DNA of 48,644 nt. Source: Acinetobacter sp. N54.MGS-139. Lineage in GTDB: Bacteria; Pseudomonadota; Gammaproteobacteria; Burkholderiales; Burkholderiaceae_F. Positions 7,423-16,346 of this stretch are shown piece after piece. Under the pieces are notes generated by a model. It was not told the origin of the DNA. It did not search any database and saw only the letters and a list, made by a program, of their open reading frames with translations. Numbering within the stretch: position 1 is the stretch's first letter; every line of letters starts with the position of its first letter. The stretch spans positions 1 to 48,644 of the forward strand of contig LARN01000009.1 in NCBI GenBank assembly GCA_000980495.1, written 5' to 3'. A program made the translations under genes and the position numbers.

Positions 7423-9299
7423 TATGCAACCGTTTTCTTGAGAGAATTAAAACGAAGAACGACTGAAGTTCCATGGGGGATGACGGGTTCCACGTGTAAT
7501 TCCCCGCCCAATACCTTAGCACGCTCATGCATGATTTCCAAGCCGTAATGTCCTTTTTTGCTCTTCAGATCAAAACCTTGTCCGTTGTCTGAGACGCGCA
7601 TTTCAAAGGTTCCTTCCCCCATGGGCTTAAAACTGACTTCCACTGCGGTTGCCCGAGAATGCTTCTCCACGTTGGTGAGCGCCTCCCGCAGAATATGGAG
7701 CAGATGGACATGGCTTTGGGCATCCAGCTCGAAACTTTGAATCTGATTATCGACGGTGTAATCGATGCCTGAGCGCTCCTTGAATTCGTCGAGAGAAGAG
7801 AGAATGTTCTCTCGAAGGTCCGGAGACTTAGGCTTCAAGCGGAAGGTCGTTAGAACCGAACGAAGCTGCTGGTAAGCGGTGATCACACCGAGCTTGAGCT
7901 CATCGAGGATGCTGCGGACTTCAGCTTCATCGGACTTGTTTTTAAGCGCGGCGTCCAGACGCGTGATTTGAATTCGTGAGAAAGATAAGGACTGTGCGAT
8001 CGAGTCATGAAGTTCACGGGCGATCGTCGAACGTTCTTCAAAAAGAATCAGACGGCGAGACTCAACGTTCTTTTCGGAGTTGTTGATCGCTAACGCAAAT
8101 TCTCTGGCGATACTTCGGAGCAGTTCTCTGTCGATATGCACCGGAGCTTCTCCGCAAAATATCGCAGCAAAAGACAGCCGCGTCGTCCCGACGGCTCCGG
8201 GGACAAGAACGAGCGTGCAGTCTTTCCCAAGGACTTCTCTCTTAAAGAAGTTGTATTTCTCGAACGAAATGTTCTGACCTTCAAAAAACTTTCTTATTTC
8301 CTCAGGGTCGATCGGATGCTGACTGAAGCGGGCGGCAAGACGAAGTGTTTTGTCGCCGTCGTTTCGAAGATAGACGGCGCAGCTCAAAGCCTCTAAGTTT
8401 TCAGAGCAAAAATCCAGCGCTTTTTCCAAGACCGATCGGTTGAGTTCAGCGCTTAGGACGTTCTTAAGTCCATATAGCAAGTTAAGCGCCTTATTTTGGC
8501 GATTCAGGTCGGCTGTTTTTTCACGAACTTGTTCCTCCAAGGAAGAGTACATGCGCGATAGGTCGCGGATCATGAAGTTCATGCTTTCTGAAAGCGTCCC
8601 AATCTCATTATGTTTTTTATAACTGCTGGACTTGCTGAAATCTCCGTTCCGAACAGAGGAGGCGAGGTTGGCTAAATCCTCCAGGGGCTCAAACAGCGTA
8701 TGGCGCAGAAAATAGCGCACACCGAAGAAAAGCACAAAAGCGAGCAGCATGAAAGCGATAAGACCGGCATGAATAAAGTTGCTTTTTGACTCGAGGTCTT
8801 GCTCCAGATCGAACACGAAAGTGTCAATCACCGACACAAATTTAGGAACGGCATTTAAAAAATCATGGATCTTTTGCGGCTGCTGAATAGTTTCAAGTGC
8901 CAGCGGTTTTATTTTTGAATAAAAATCGGAAGAAATAATGTCGTAACTTTTTCGAAGTTCGTTGGAAGCCTCCTCGGGGATGGCATTGGTCAGGCCCGGC
9001 AGATTCAAGCGTCTTTCGAATTCTGCGATGGCCGCTTTGATATCCTTGCTGCGCACAGCTTCAGAGTCCTCTGAGCTCCTAGCGACCGTTAGAGCCAGAA
9101 CGTAGCTTTGCATGCGAAGGGAGCCCGAAACATTAATGGCGCTTCCTTTTCCTGTTGAGTCCTCCGAGATTTGAAGAACGAGGAAGAGGGCGCCAAAAGC
9201 AAAAGCAGTAACGACGAGCAAAAGGCAGGAGATCTGCCAAAACAGCGAGTGGCTGAAAGTTACGAGGAGTTTTTTCAGGTTCACTTTCGGCTTCTCCAT
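7422..9299 (-). CDS. narX: NarX-family nitrate sensor histidine kinase
   Basis: Membrane sensor (625 residues). A first membrane helix (about 20-44) is followed at once by a P-box, SAINVSGSLRMQSY (53-66), with R62 matching the nitrate-binding arginine of E. coli NarX. A periplasmic helical bundle leads to the second helix (about 178-199), a HAMP segment, a GAF-like region, then a HisKA_3 H-box with H431 in RELHDSIAQS and the HATPase motif NGQGF. It phosphorylates NarL. No Shine-Dalgarno is evident ahead of the ATG, so the start is the least certain part. Confidence 0.93.
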   Translation of the reverse strand: MEKPKVNLKKLLVTFSHSLFWQISCLLLVVTAFAFGALFLVLQISEDSTGKGSAINVSGSLRMQSYVLALTVARSSEDSEAVRSKDIKAAIAEFERRLNLPGLTNAIPEEASNELRKSYDIISSDFYSKIKPLALETIQQPQKIHDFLNAVPKFVSVIDTFVFDLEQDLESKSNFIHAGLIAFMLLAFVLFFGVRYFLRHTLFEPLEDLANLASSVRNGDFSKSSSYKKHNEIGTLSESMNFMIRDLSRMYSSLEEQVREKTADLNRQNKALNLLYGLKNVLSAELNRSVLEKALDFCSENLEALSCAVYLRNDGDKTLRLAARFSQHPIDPEEIRKFFEGQNISFEKYNFFKREVLGKDCTLVLVPGAVGTTRLSFAAIFCGEAPVHIDRELLRSIAREFALAINNSEKNVESRRLILFEERSTIARELHDSIAQSLSFSRIQITRLDAALKNKSDEAEVRSILDELKLGVITAYQQLRSVLTTFRLKPKSPDLRENILSSLDEFKERSGIDYTVDNQIQSFELDAQSHVHLLHILREALTNVEKHSRATAVEVSFKPMGEGTFEMRVSDNGQGFDLKSKKGHYGLEIMHERAKVLGGELHVEPVIPHGTSVVLRFNSLKKTVA

Positions 9300-9376
9300 G
9301 AATGAACAAACGGTGCAACTTGAGTTAATTCTAATGACGGACGAGCGTTTGTTCGATTATTTTCAGAATGCCGAAA

Positions 9377-9411
9377 TAAAAAGGCGCCCGAAGCCAACAC
9401 TTAGGACGCCT
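9377..9411 (-). terminator. Terminator of the hydrolase gene at 9431
   Basis: Read on the minus strand, AGGCGTCC and GGGCGCCT (about 9404-9411 and 9381-9388) form a stem followed by TTTTTATTT. Confidence 0.75.
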
Positions 9412-9430
9412 GCGGAAAGCTAATAGCTAA

Positions 9431-10711
9431 TTAGCGGATGCCTTCGGTCGGGAATTCTTTGACGGCATGCCACAGAGCCTCTGCGCCTTGGATGAAGTCT
9501 GTGATTTCCATGGCTTCGTTCGGGTTATGAGAACCCTTCTGGTTGGCCACGAAGATCATGGCGGCTGGAATTCCGAGATTGCCGAAAATTACCGTGTCAT
9601 GACCTGCTCCGGAAGGCAGTTTCTTAACTTTGAGGCCTGCCTCGGTAGCCGATTTGGCTAAGTGCTCGCTGAGTTCTTTATGAATAGCGAGCGGCTGGCT
9701 CTTGATCACACCGTCAAATTCAAATTTGACGCCGCGCTTGTCTCCGACTTTGCGGGCTTCTTCTTCAAACAAAGCGTGGAATCCGTCGAGCGTTTCCTGG
9801 GACAGGGAGCGAATGTCTGAGCAGAAGGTCACTTCTCCCGGCACGATCGCGATTGCAGAAGTCGGAGCGGTGTGAACGACGCCGATCGTGAAGACCAGAT
9901 CATGTCCGGCTTTCAGCCATTCATCCCACAAGCAGTCCATGCGATAGGCCAATTCGGCGAAAGCGAGCACGGCGTCGTGTCTGAACTGCTTGTCAACGGC
10001 GCCGGAGTGGGCGGTCTGGCCGATGCAGCGGATCGTCTTATGACGAAGATTGCCGCGGATGCCTGTGACAATGCCGACACGGTATTCGTCGGAAGAATCA
10101 AGCGTTGGTCCCTGTTCGATATGCAGTTCGATAAAGGCAGCCATTTTACTGAGGTCAACCACCGGTTTGCCGGTCGTCAGATCATCAGGATTGAAACCAC
10201 ATTCTTTGATGGTCTCGGCAAGTGTTTTCCCGTTGCTGCGGTGTTTGAGGGCTAAGTCCTTTTCGGTGAGCTGACCGGTCATGCCGAGAGAGCCGACATA
10301 GCATTTGCCGAACCAGGAGCTTTCTTCCATTCTCATCATCAGAACCGTGTAATCGCGTTCGGGCTGATATCCGGTTTCGCGCATCCAGCGGGCAACGGTC
10401 AGGGCGGCGACGATGCCGGCCAATCCGTCGTAGTTGCCGCCCTGAGGAACAGAGTCGGCGTGAGAGCCGCTTACGAGTGCGGGAAGATTGCGATTTTTTC
10501 CGGGGACAGTCATCCAAACGTTGCCGGCCTTGTCGGTGCTGATTTCGAGCTTGAGTTCCTCGCCGATCTTTTTGAAGTATTCAAGGACCTTTGTTTCGAC
10601 CGGACCGTAACCCTGTCTGGAAACGCCGGTGGTGTCTTTGGACATGGCTCGAACATCGTCAAAGCATTTTTGAGCAAAAGAAAGAGACTCTTTCTGGAAG
10701 TCAGTTGTCAT
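9431..10711 (-). CDS. M20-family Zn hydrolase, N-carbamoyl-amino-acid hydrolase/allantoate amidohydrolase type
   Basis: Cytoplasmic dinuclear zinc amidohydrolase of 426 residues, similar to HyuC/AllC/beta-ureidopropionase enzymes. These split N-carbamoyl amino acids or ureido compounds to an amino acid or ureidoglycolate plus NH3 and CO2. Visible motifs are SGSHADSVPQGGNYDG (metal ligands), MRMEESSWFG (catalytic glutamates), ELHIEQGP and GAGHDTVIFG. The usual EEGxRFG is changed to EESSWFG. The open frame extends to 10816, but the ATG at 10711 has AGGAG 5 bases upstream and starts the family domain, so I chose it. It diverges from dcuC across 287 bases, suggesting a shared amino-acid/dicarboxylate role. 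The exact substrate cannot be read. Confidence 0.85.
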   Translation of the reverse strand: MTTDFQKESLSFAQKCFDDVRAMSKDTTGVSRQGYGPVETKVLEYFKKIGEELKLEISTDKAGNVWMTVPGKNRNLPALVSGSHADSVPQGGNYDGLAGIVAALTVARWMRETGYQPERDYTVLMMRMEESSWFGKCYVGSLGMTGQLTEKDLALKHRSNGKTLAETIKECGFNPDDLTTGKPVVDLSKMAAFIELHIEQGPTLDSSDEYRVGIVTGIRGNLRHKTIRCIGQTAHSGAVDKQFRHDAVLAFAELAYRMDCLWDEWLKAGHDLVFTIGVVHTAPTSAIAIVPGEVTFCSDIRSLSQETLDGFHALFEEEARKVGDKRGVKFEFDGVIKSQPLAIHKELSEHLAKSATEAGLKVKKLPSGAGHDTVIFGNLGIPAAMIFVANQKGSHNPNEAMEITDFIQGAEALWHAVKEFPTEGIR

Positions 10712-10729
10712 AGGTTCTCCTGGTGTGAA

Positions 10730-10745
10730 TATTGAATTCTCAATA
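10730..10745. promoter_or_regulatory. TATTGA-N4-TCAATA dyad in the hydrolase/dcuC gap
   Basis: A perfect 6-bp inverted repeat with a 4-base spacer (TATTGA, ATTC, TCAATA) ends 18 bases upstream of the hydrolase ATG. It resembles but does not match an FNR box: TTGA and TCAA are 4 bases apart instead of 6. The rest of the 287-base gap holds no open frame or clear hairpin that I can support, so it is probably a divergent promoter region. Confidence 0.35.
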
Positions 10746-10998
10746 AAGAGGAAAGCGACAATTCGGCCCCTGAATGATGGGGACAAAGTGATTAAGGTCG
10801 CAAATAAACGGGACAAATAATTTTATGTCTAAATATAAGAAAAATGTGCAGATGTAAGGGTTACCCACATTACAAAAAAGTGACAAATGTGAAACACTCA
10901 CGGCAGGCTGAAATAGTGATTTCTTACCATTTCGGCCGAGGAGAGTTTTTTCCGAATCGGGAAAAGCAGTAAACAAAAAATCAATAGGTATTTATTCG

Positions 10999-12270
10999 AT
11001 GTCAATTACAGCCTGGATTGCAGTGCTCGTCATTATTGCGACGATTTACTGCTTAATTAAGCGCTATGAGACACGTTTGGTGTTGTTCACTGCCGGCTTG
11101 TTCTTATGCTGCATTTCGATGAAACCGATGGCAGCTTTAGACCAGTTTGCTAAGAGTATGACAAACGCCAGCTTGATCATGGCAATCTGCGGTGCGATGG
11201 GTTTTGCTTACGTCGTTACGCATACTTCCTGCGACCGTCATTTGGTTAGCCTGCTTGCAGCTCCGCTCAAGAAATTGGGCATTCTGCTGATTCCGGCTGC
11301 TACCGCCGTGACTTTCTTTGTCAACATTGCGATTCCTTCTGCTGCAGGTTGTGCTGCTGCTGTGGGTGCTACATTCATTCCGGTCATGATTCGCGCCGGT
11401 ATCCGTCCCGCTGCAGCCGGTGCTGCAATTTTGATGGGTACTTACGGTTCCATTCTTTCTCCGGGTATGAGCCACAACAACTTCGTTGCCGGCATCTCCA
11501 AGATGAACGTGATGGATTTGATCTCTCTCCACACTCCGTTCTCGCTCATCATGATGGGTATCGGTTTGGTTGGTATTACGATCGTCTGTTTAGTTCTTCG
11601 CGACAACAAGCCGACAGCTGAAGAGCTGGCTGCTTATTCTGCCAAAGAAAGTGGCGCCCCGATCGAAAAGATCAACTTCCTCAAGGCTCTTGCTCCGCTG
11701 GTTCCGCTGATCATCCTCGTTCTCGGCAACAAGTATGTTCCTGTTCTTAAGATGGGTGTGGCTCAGGCTATGGTTCTCGGCGCCATCTTCACATTGCTCG
11801 TTTCCTGGTGCGATCCTCAGAAGTTCTCCAAAGAATTCTTCAGAGGTATGGGCAACGGCTACGGCGATGTAATGGGTATCATCATTGCCGCCGGCGTGTT
11901 CGCAGCCGGTCTTCGCTCTGCCGGTCTGATTGACGCTTTTGTGACAGCTCTGAAAGCTTCCAACGAACTCGCTCGCTGGGGCGGTTCTCTCGGACCATTC
12001 GTTCTGGCTGTTATTACCGGTTCCGGCGACGCTGCAACCTTTGCTTTCAACGAAGCGGTTACTCCGCACGCACTTGACTTCGGAATGCAGGTTCCTAACC
12101 TCGGTTCTCTGGCACTCATCTCCGGCTCCCTCGGCCGTACGATGTCTCCGATCGCCGGTGTTGTGATTCTTATTTCCGGTCTCGCAATGGTTCCGCCGAT
12201 CCAATTGGTGAAACGTACCGCAATCCCGATGATCGTGGGCGTGATTACCTTGGCTTTGATTATGGTTTAA
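10999..12270 (+). CDS. dcuC: C4-dicarboxylate transporter, DcuC family
   Basis: Inner-membrane carrier of 423 residues (E. coli DcuC ~460), nearly all hydrophobic. Family phrases include a THTSCDRHLVSLL loop, FVNIAIPSAAGCAAAVG and the GTYGSILSPGMSHNN segment. DcuC proteins usually act as succinate efflux or dicarboxylate exchange carriers under anaerobic conditions. Here the gene stands between an N-carbamoyl-type hydrolase and an AbgA-like amidohydrolase, so the cargo could be an acidic amino-acid conjugate. The ATG has only a weak AGGT upstream. A terminator follows, so it is probably monocistronic. Confidence 0.87.
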   Translation: MSITAWIAVLVIIATIYCLIKRYETRLVLFTAGLFLCCISMKPMAALDQFAKSMTNASLIMAICGAMGFAYVVTHTSCDRHLVSLLAAPLKKLGILLIPAATAVTFFVNIAIPSAAGCAAAVGATFIPVMIRAGIRPAAAGAAILMGTYGSILSPGMSHNNFVAGISKMNVMDLISLHTPFSLIMMGIGLVGITIVCLVLRDNKPTAEELAAYSAKESGAPIEKINFLKALAPLVPLIILVLGNKYVPVLKMGVAQAMVLGAIFTLLVSWCDPQKFSKEFFRGMGNGYGDVMGIIIAAGVFAAGLRSAGLIDAFVTALKASNELARWGGSLGPFVLAVITGSGDAATFAFNEAVTPHALDFGMQVPNLGSLALISGSLGRTMSPIAGVVILISGLAMVPPIQLVKRTAIPMIVGVITLALIMV

Positions 12271-12291
12271 TCAGCCTTAGCTGAACAAATA

Positions 12292-12334
12292 AAACCGCTC
12301 GGCTCTTCTGTGGGTCGGGCGGTTTGTGTTTTTA
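12292..12334 (+). terminator. Terminator of dcuC
   Basis: An imperfect stem AACCGC..CGG..CTC / GGGTCGGGCGGTT (12293-12324) is followed by a T-rich stretch. Confidence 0.72.
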
Positions 12335-12401
12335 CGGGGTAAATCAGGTAAGAGCTTAATATTCATGGGATTTTCTGATGACTAAAAAAAAGTGTTCACA
12401 T

Positions 12402-12450
12402 TTCGTTACGACTGGTTTAAAATCAGTCTGTTATGTATATAACGAACTGA
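12402..12450. promoter_or_regulatory. Nested dyads upstream of the AbgA-like gene
   Basis: TTCGTTA (12402-12408) is the exact inverse of TAACGAA (12440-12446). Between them GACTG (12410-12414) inverts CAGTC (12424-12428). A 28-bp imperfect dyad, 12423-12450, matches in 11 of 14 positions per half. The array lies 20-68 bases ahead of the ATG and overlaps likely promoter bases such as TATGTATAT. It looks like a multi-site operator for an unidentified regulator. Confidence 0.5.
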
Positions 12451-12469
12451 CAAAACAAAAGGAGAAAAA

Positions 12470-13738
12470 ATGACTGATTACACCAAGCAGCTTGTCGAAC
12501 AAAGACGTGAGCTTCATCAGTGGCCGGAAGAAGGCTGGACAGAATTCTGGACCACGAATTACATCGTCACCAAGCTGCGCTCCTGGGGCTATGAAGTCCT
12601 GCTCGGCACCAAGATTATCAACCCCGAACAGGTTTTCGGCCGCAACGAAAAACTCGTTCAGGAAGGCATTAAGAACGCCCTGGCCCGCGGAGTTTCTCAG
12701 TCTTTCATTGACGAAACTGAAGGCTACACAGGCTGTGTTGCTTTGCTTGACACCGGCAAAGAAGGTCCGACCACTGCTTTCCGTTTCGATATTGACTGCG
12801 TTTGCGTAAACGAAACCGATAATCCCGAACATAAGCCGAACAAAGAAGGTTTCAGAAGCCAGCACGCCGGCTTTATGCACGCCTGCGGTCATGACTCCCA
12901 CATTTCTATCGGTCTGACTCTGGCTCATTGGATTGCCGAGCATAAAGATGAATTGAAGGGCAAGTTCAAGATCGTCTTCCAGCCCGCTGAAGAAGGTGTT
13001 CGCGGCGCCAGCGCTATTGCTGCTTCCGGAATTGTTGACGATGCCGACTACTTCCTCGGCAGCCACATTTCCTTCATGGCTGATACCGGTGAAATCGTTG
13101 CCGCTCCTTACGGCTTGCTTTGCACCTCCAAATACGACGTAACTTTCAAGGGCAAACCTGCTCACGCCGGTAAAGAACCGAACGCCGGACGCAACGCTCT
13201 GGCAGCAGCCTGCAACGCAGTTGTACAGATGATGGGTATTCCTCGTCACGGCGGTGGTATGACTCGTATTAACGTCGGCACGCTGCGCGCCGGTGAAGGC
13301 CGCAACGTTATTCCGAGCTCTGCCCACATGGCTTTAGAAGTTCGCGGTGAAACCAGCTCCATCAATGATTACATGGCCGAAAACGTCAGAAACATTGTTG
13401 AAGGTATCGCCAAGGGCTTTGACGTCTCTTATGAAATTTCTCAGATGGGCGCTGCCGTTGACTTTACCAACGATAAAGAACTTTCTGAAATGCTGATCGA
13501 AGTTGCTAAGACTGTTCCCGGAATCAACAAGATCCGTCCGGATGGAAACTTCGGCGGTTCCGAAGACATTTCCGTTCTCGGCAAGCGAGTTCAGGCTCAC
13601 GGCGGTAAGGCTGCTTTCTTCATTTGCGGCGCTGACAGAGCTGCCGGCCACCATCAGGGATCCTTCGATGTCGATGAAGGCGCTTTCAAACAGGCATTCG
13701 ACATGTATGTCGGTATGGCTAAGAAGCTGAACGGCTAA
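12470..13738 (+). CDS. abgA: M20-family amidohydrolase, AbgA-like
   Basis: Cytoplasmic zinc aminoacylase (422 residues). The order of motifs follows AbgA, the A subunit of p-aminobenzoyl-glutamate hydrolase: RRELHQWPEEGWTEF near the start, a long insert, GYTGCVALLDTG, FRFDIDC, MHACGHDSH (metal site) and PAEEGVRGA (catalytic glutamate). AbgA normally works with AbgB and the AbgT importer; neither is present. The neighbour is dcuC instead. It probably releases an amino acid from an N-acyl conjugate. AAGGAG lies 6 bases before the ATG, and terminators flank the gene. Confidence 0.82.
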   Translation: MTDYTKQLVEQRRELHQWPEEGWTEFWTTNYIVTKLRSWGYEVLLGTKIINPEQVFGRNEKLVQEGIKNALARGVSQSFIDETEGYTGCVALLDTGKEGPTTAFRFDIDCVCVNETDNPEHKPNKEGFRSQHAGFMHACGHDSHISIGLTLAHWIAEHKDELKGKFKIVFQPAEEGVRGASAIAASGIVDDADYFLGSHISFMADTGEIVAAPYGLLCTSKYDVTFKGKPAHAGKEPNAGRNALAAACNAVVQMMGIPRHGGGMTRINVGTLRAGEGRNVIPSSAHMALEVRGETSSINDYMAENVRNIVEGIAKGFDVSYEISQMGAAVDFTNDKELSEMLIEVAKTVPGINKIRPDGNFGGSEDISVLGKRVQAHGGKAAFFICGADRAAGHHQGSFDVDEGAFKQAFDMYVGMAKKLNG

Positions 13739-13760
13739 TTTAGTCCGTCTATTGCTTGAG

Positions 13761-13790
13761 GTCCGATTCTCTTATGAGGTCGGACTTTTT
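13761..13790 (+). terminator. Terminator of the AbgA-like gene
   Basis: GTCCGA (13761-13766) and TCGGAC (13780-13785) form the stem, followed by TTTTT. Confidence 0.8.
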
Positions 13791-13905
13791 ATTTGCGCAG
13801 AAGTCTTCATTCAAAATTTTTTAAACGTTGTATTCAAATAATTCGAATTTTTAGAAAGAAAGCTCTTCAATAAACTTGTTTTCGTAATTTCCTCAGGAGT
13901 GAAAT

Positions 13906-15282
13906 ATGAAAACAAAGTTTGTATACCTTTCGATTCTTCTGGCCTTTTCTCTTAGCGGAGTAAATGCGGCTGTTCCTGATTGTCAGAGCGTTGTGATTGG
14001 CTCCGGAGTGGCAGGAATGAAGGCTGCAATGGACTTGAAAGACGGCGGGAACAAAGTATGTTTGATTGAAAAAATGCCTTTTCCGGGAGGCGCGACGAAC
14101 TTAGCGGCTACATACTTCGTGGCGGTCGGAACAAAAGAACAGAAAGCCGCAGGAAAGTTTATCTCGGTTGATGACTACGTTGCTCGTCAAAAGAAGATGC
14201 TTCCTAATGTTGATGTCGACAAATTAAAAGCCCAGATGTTATGTTCACAGAAAAATTTGGACTACCTAAACTCATTAGGCGCAAATATTACCCGGGTTCT
14301 GAGTGACTATCAGATTGGCACGGCAGACGGCACTTCTCTGGGCTCTTCAATTGTGAAGGTCATGTTCAAAGCGTTAAAAGAGAAGGGAGTTGCTTTTTAT
14401 CCTAATACGAAGGCCTTAGATCTCGTTTTAAAGAACGGAGTCGTGACAGGCGTAAAGGTGCGTTCCGGCAATGAAGAGTTCGTGATTCCTACTAAAAATG
14501 TCATCTTGGCAACCGGAGGTTTTGCTCACAATCAAAAACTGGTTAAAAAATTCGCACCTGAATGGGCCGGATTGCCAACTACAACAGCCGTGGGATCGAC
14601 CGGAGACGGCTTGGAAATGGCTGTTGAGCACGGCGCCAAGACTGCCTACACGGATGTTGTGCGTATGAATCCCTCCGTACATTCAGAAAACGGTGTGAAT
14701 TCGAGCCTTAGTGCCGCGAGAGCCGAAGGCGGCATTATGGTCAATCTGGACGGAAAGCGTTTCTGTAATGACTATTATCCGGACTACACACAGCTTTCTC
14801 GTTGGTTGCAAAAACAAAAAGGAAGCATGGCTTATATAGTGATTGACAACAAAGCTATGAAGGCTTCCAAGAGACTTCAAGGTTTCAAAGACAAAGGATA
14901 TTTCCTGCAGGCAGACACGCTGGCGGAATTAGCCAAGAAGATGGGAGTGCCGCCAAAGGCTCTTGAAGAAACCGCAAAAAGATACAGTGAGTTCGTTAAG
15001 AACGGAAAAGATTTAGATTTTGGCAGACAACATAACCTGACGTTGGACTTTTCTCAGCCGCCGTATTACGCGGTGAAGACTCAGCCGGGTATTCAGGTTA
15101 CCTTAGGCGGAATCGATGTAAACAATAATATGCAGGTCATTAAGAAAGACGGAGGATTTTTCCCAAATCTTTACGCAGCCGGAGAAGTTACTTATGACGG
15201 ATCATTTAGACCGGGACCGACGGCAGTCGGACTTTATCAAGGTCATATTGCGGCACAAAACATCCTTAGAAAATCTAACTGA
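13906..15282 (+). CDS. Secreted FAD-dependent reductase, flavocytochrome c/fumarate reductase-like flavoprotein
   Basis: Exported flavoprotein (458 residues). A Sec signal ends near residue 21 (SGVNAA), and the FAD-binding GxGxxG is G32-S-G34-V-A-G37. Haem and FMN domains found in Fcc3 or urocanate reductase are absent. GKRF keeps the arginine that donates a proton in fumarate reductases, and an arginine in GSFRPGP may match the second substrate arginine. The usual HH before TMGG is replaced (PGIQVTLGG), so fumarate is doubtful as substrate. It probably reduces an unsaturated or oxidised organic compound in the periplasm with electrons from a separate cytochrome. AGGAG supports the start. A LysR regulator follows on the same strand. 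Confidence 0.85.
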   Translation: MKTKFVYLSILLAFSLSGVNAAVPDCQSVVIGSGVAGMKAAMDLKDGGNKVCLIEKMPFPGGATNLAATYFVAVGTKEQKAAGKFISVDDYVARQKKMLPNVDVDKLKAQMLCSQKNLDYLNSLGANITRVLSDYQIGTADGTSLGSSIVKVMFKALKEKGVAFYPNTKALDLVLKNGVVTGVKVRSGNEEFVIPTKNVILATGGFAHNQKLVKKFAPEWAGLPTTTAVGSTGDGLEMAVEHGAKTAYTDVVRMNPSVHSENGVNSSLSAARAEGGIMVNLDGKRFCNDYYPDYTQLSRWLQKQKGSMAYIVIDNKAMKASKRLQGFKDKGYFLQADTLAELAKKMGVPPKALEETAKRYSEFVKNGKDLDFGRQHNLTLDFSQPPYYAVKTQPGIQVTLGGIDVNNNMQVIKKDGGFFPNLYAAGEVTYDGSFRPGPTAVGLYQGHIAAQNILRKSN

Positions 15283-15288
15283 TTCGTA

Positions 15289-15338
15289 GCGCATTTTGAA
15301 CCTCAGCGGTTGATTCAATCTCTGAGGTTCTTCGCGCT
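15289..15338 (+). repeat. Long inverted repeat between flavoprotein and lysR genes
   Basis: GAACCTCAG (15298-15306) and CTGAGGTTC (15322-15330) are perfect inverse copies. The arms extend outward to AGCGC / GCGCT with a small internal mismatch. There is no T-run, so it is either a weak terminator or a leader structure of the LysR message. It argues against a lysR start at 15310 and for the ATG at 15376. Confidence 0.6.
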
Positions 15339-15375
15339 ATATAGAATAAAGACGTCTGCCATCAGAGATATCGGA

Positions 15376-16329
15376 ATGAATCTTCTAAGCCTCTCATTAC
15401 TTGAAGCGATCGTGAGAACTGGATCGTACAGCGGCGCTGCAAAGGAAAAAAACTTTTCGGTGGCTAAGGTTAGCTTCCATATTAATAATCTTCAAGACGA
15501 GCTGAATTTAATTCTTTTTGAAAAAGTCGGAAGACAGATGAGACTAACTAAAGACGGCGAAAAGGTCCTGGAGGAGGCAAGGAAGATATTGGAGGCCACT
15601 GAAAAAATATCCTCTATGAAAGGAGGGTCTCCGAGACTAACGGGGAACTTAGGTATAGCTGTAAACGAAACCTTGCTCCAATATCGTTTAGTGAACGTCA
15701 TTAACAACTTTAGACAGATGGCGCCGGACGTAACGATAACGGTTGAACTTGGCACTGCTTACTCGATTAAAGATATGGTTTTAAGGTCCGAGGTAGACCT
15801 GGCTGTCTCCTTCAATATGGGGAGCTACGAAAGTCCGTTGACGGCACTCCCATTATGTTCGGAGGAATTAGGATTGTTTGGTTCGCCGAGGCTGAAAATA
15901 GAAAAGGAACAGTTCTTTCTTCCGAACCATTGCCCGAACTTAAATCTTTTGACGTGGAACTTCACCAGCGGTTCTTTCCGGTTTTTCAAGCGGTTTTTGG
16001 ACAAACGAGGGATATGTATGGGAAAAGACATGCAAGTGAGCAGTAGAAACATCATTAACACCTTTTTAGAAAGCGGGTTTGGTGTTGCTTACTTACCCAA
16101 AGTATCGGTAGAGAGAGAAGTGGAAGAAGGAAGAATCTGCGAGATACAAACAGCTCTGCCTAAAATTGATTTAGGTGTGATTCTGCTGAAAAACTCAAAC
16201 CATGCTGAGTCTTCCGCGGCATCGCTATTTTCTAAGTTGGTAAAAAATGAACTCTACGATGGGAAGATGGACAGAAGCGATTTCTTTTCCAGGACGTGCC
16301 TAATGCATCGCACACCCAACGAGTGTTAG
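15376..16329 (+). CDS. LysR-family transcriptional regulator
   Basis: DNA-binding regulator of 317 residues. An N-terminal winged helix-turn-helix (LLEAIVRTGSYSGAAKEKNFS... to about residue 60) is followed by a substrate-binding domain. The frame is open from 15310, but that stretch would encode a large inverted repeat and the family domain starts at the ATG at 15376. It lies 93 bases after the secreted flavoprotein on the same strand and probably controls it, responding to the flavoprotein's substrate or a product. The Shine-Dalgarno is weak. The effector is unknown. Confidence 0.85.
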   Translation: MNLLSLSLLEAIVRTGSYSGAAKEKNFSVAKVSFHINNLQDELNLILFEKVGRQMRLTKDGEKVLEEARKILEATEKISSMKGGSPRLTGNLGIAVNETLLQYRLVNVINNFRQMAPDVTITVELGTAYSIKDMVLRSEVDLAVSFNMGSYESPLTALPLCSEELGLFGSPRLKIEKEQFFLPNHCPNLNLLTWNFTSGSFRFFKRFLDKRGICMGKDMQVSSRNIINTFLESGFGVAYLPKVSVEREVEEGRICEIQTALPKIDLGVILLKNSNHAESSAASLFSKLVKNELYDGKMDRSDFFSRTCLMHRTPNEC

Positions 16330-16346
16330 AACTAAATTTGAGATAT

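Noticed and set aside
10712..10816. A 35-residue N-terminal extension of the hydrolase at 9431
   Set aside because: The internal ATG at 10711 has an excellent AGGAG and the extension lies outside the family domain, in the promoter region.
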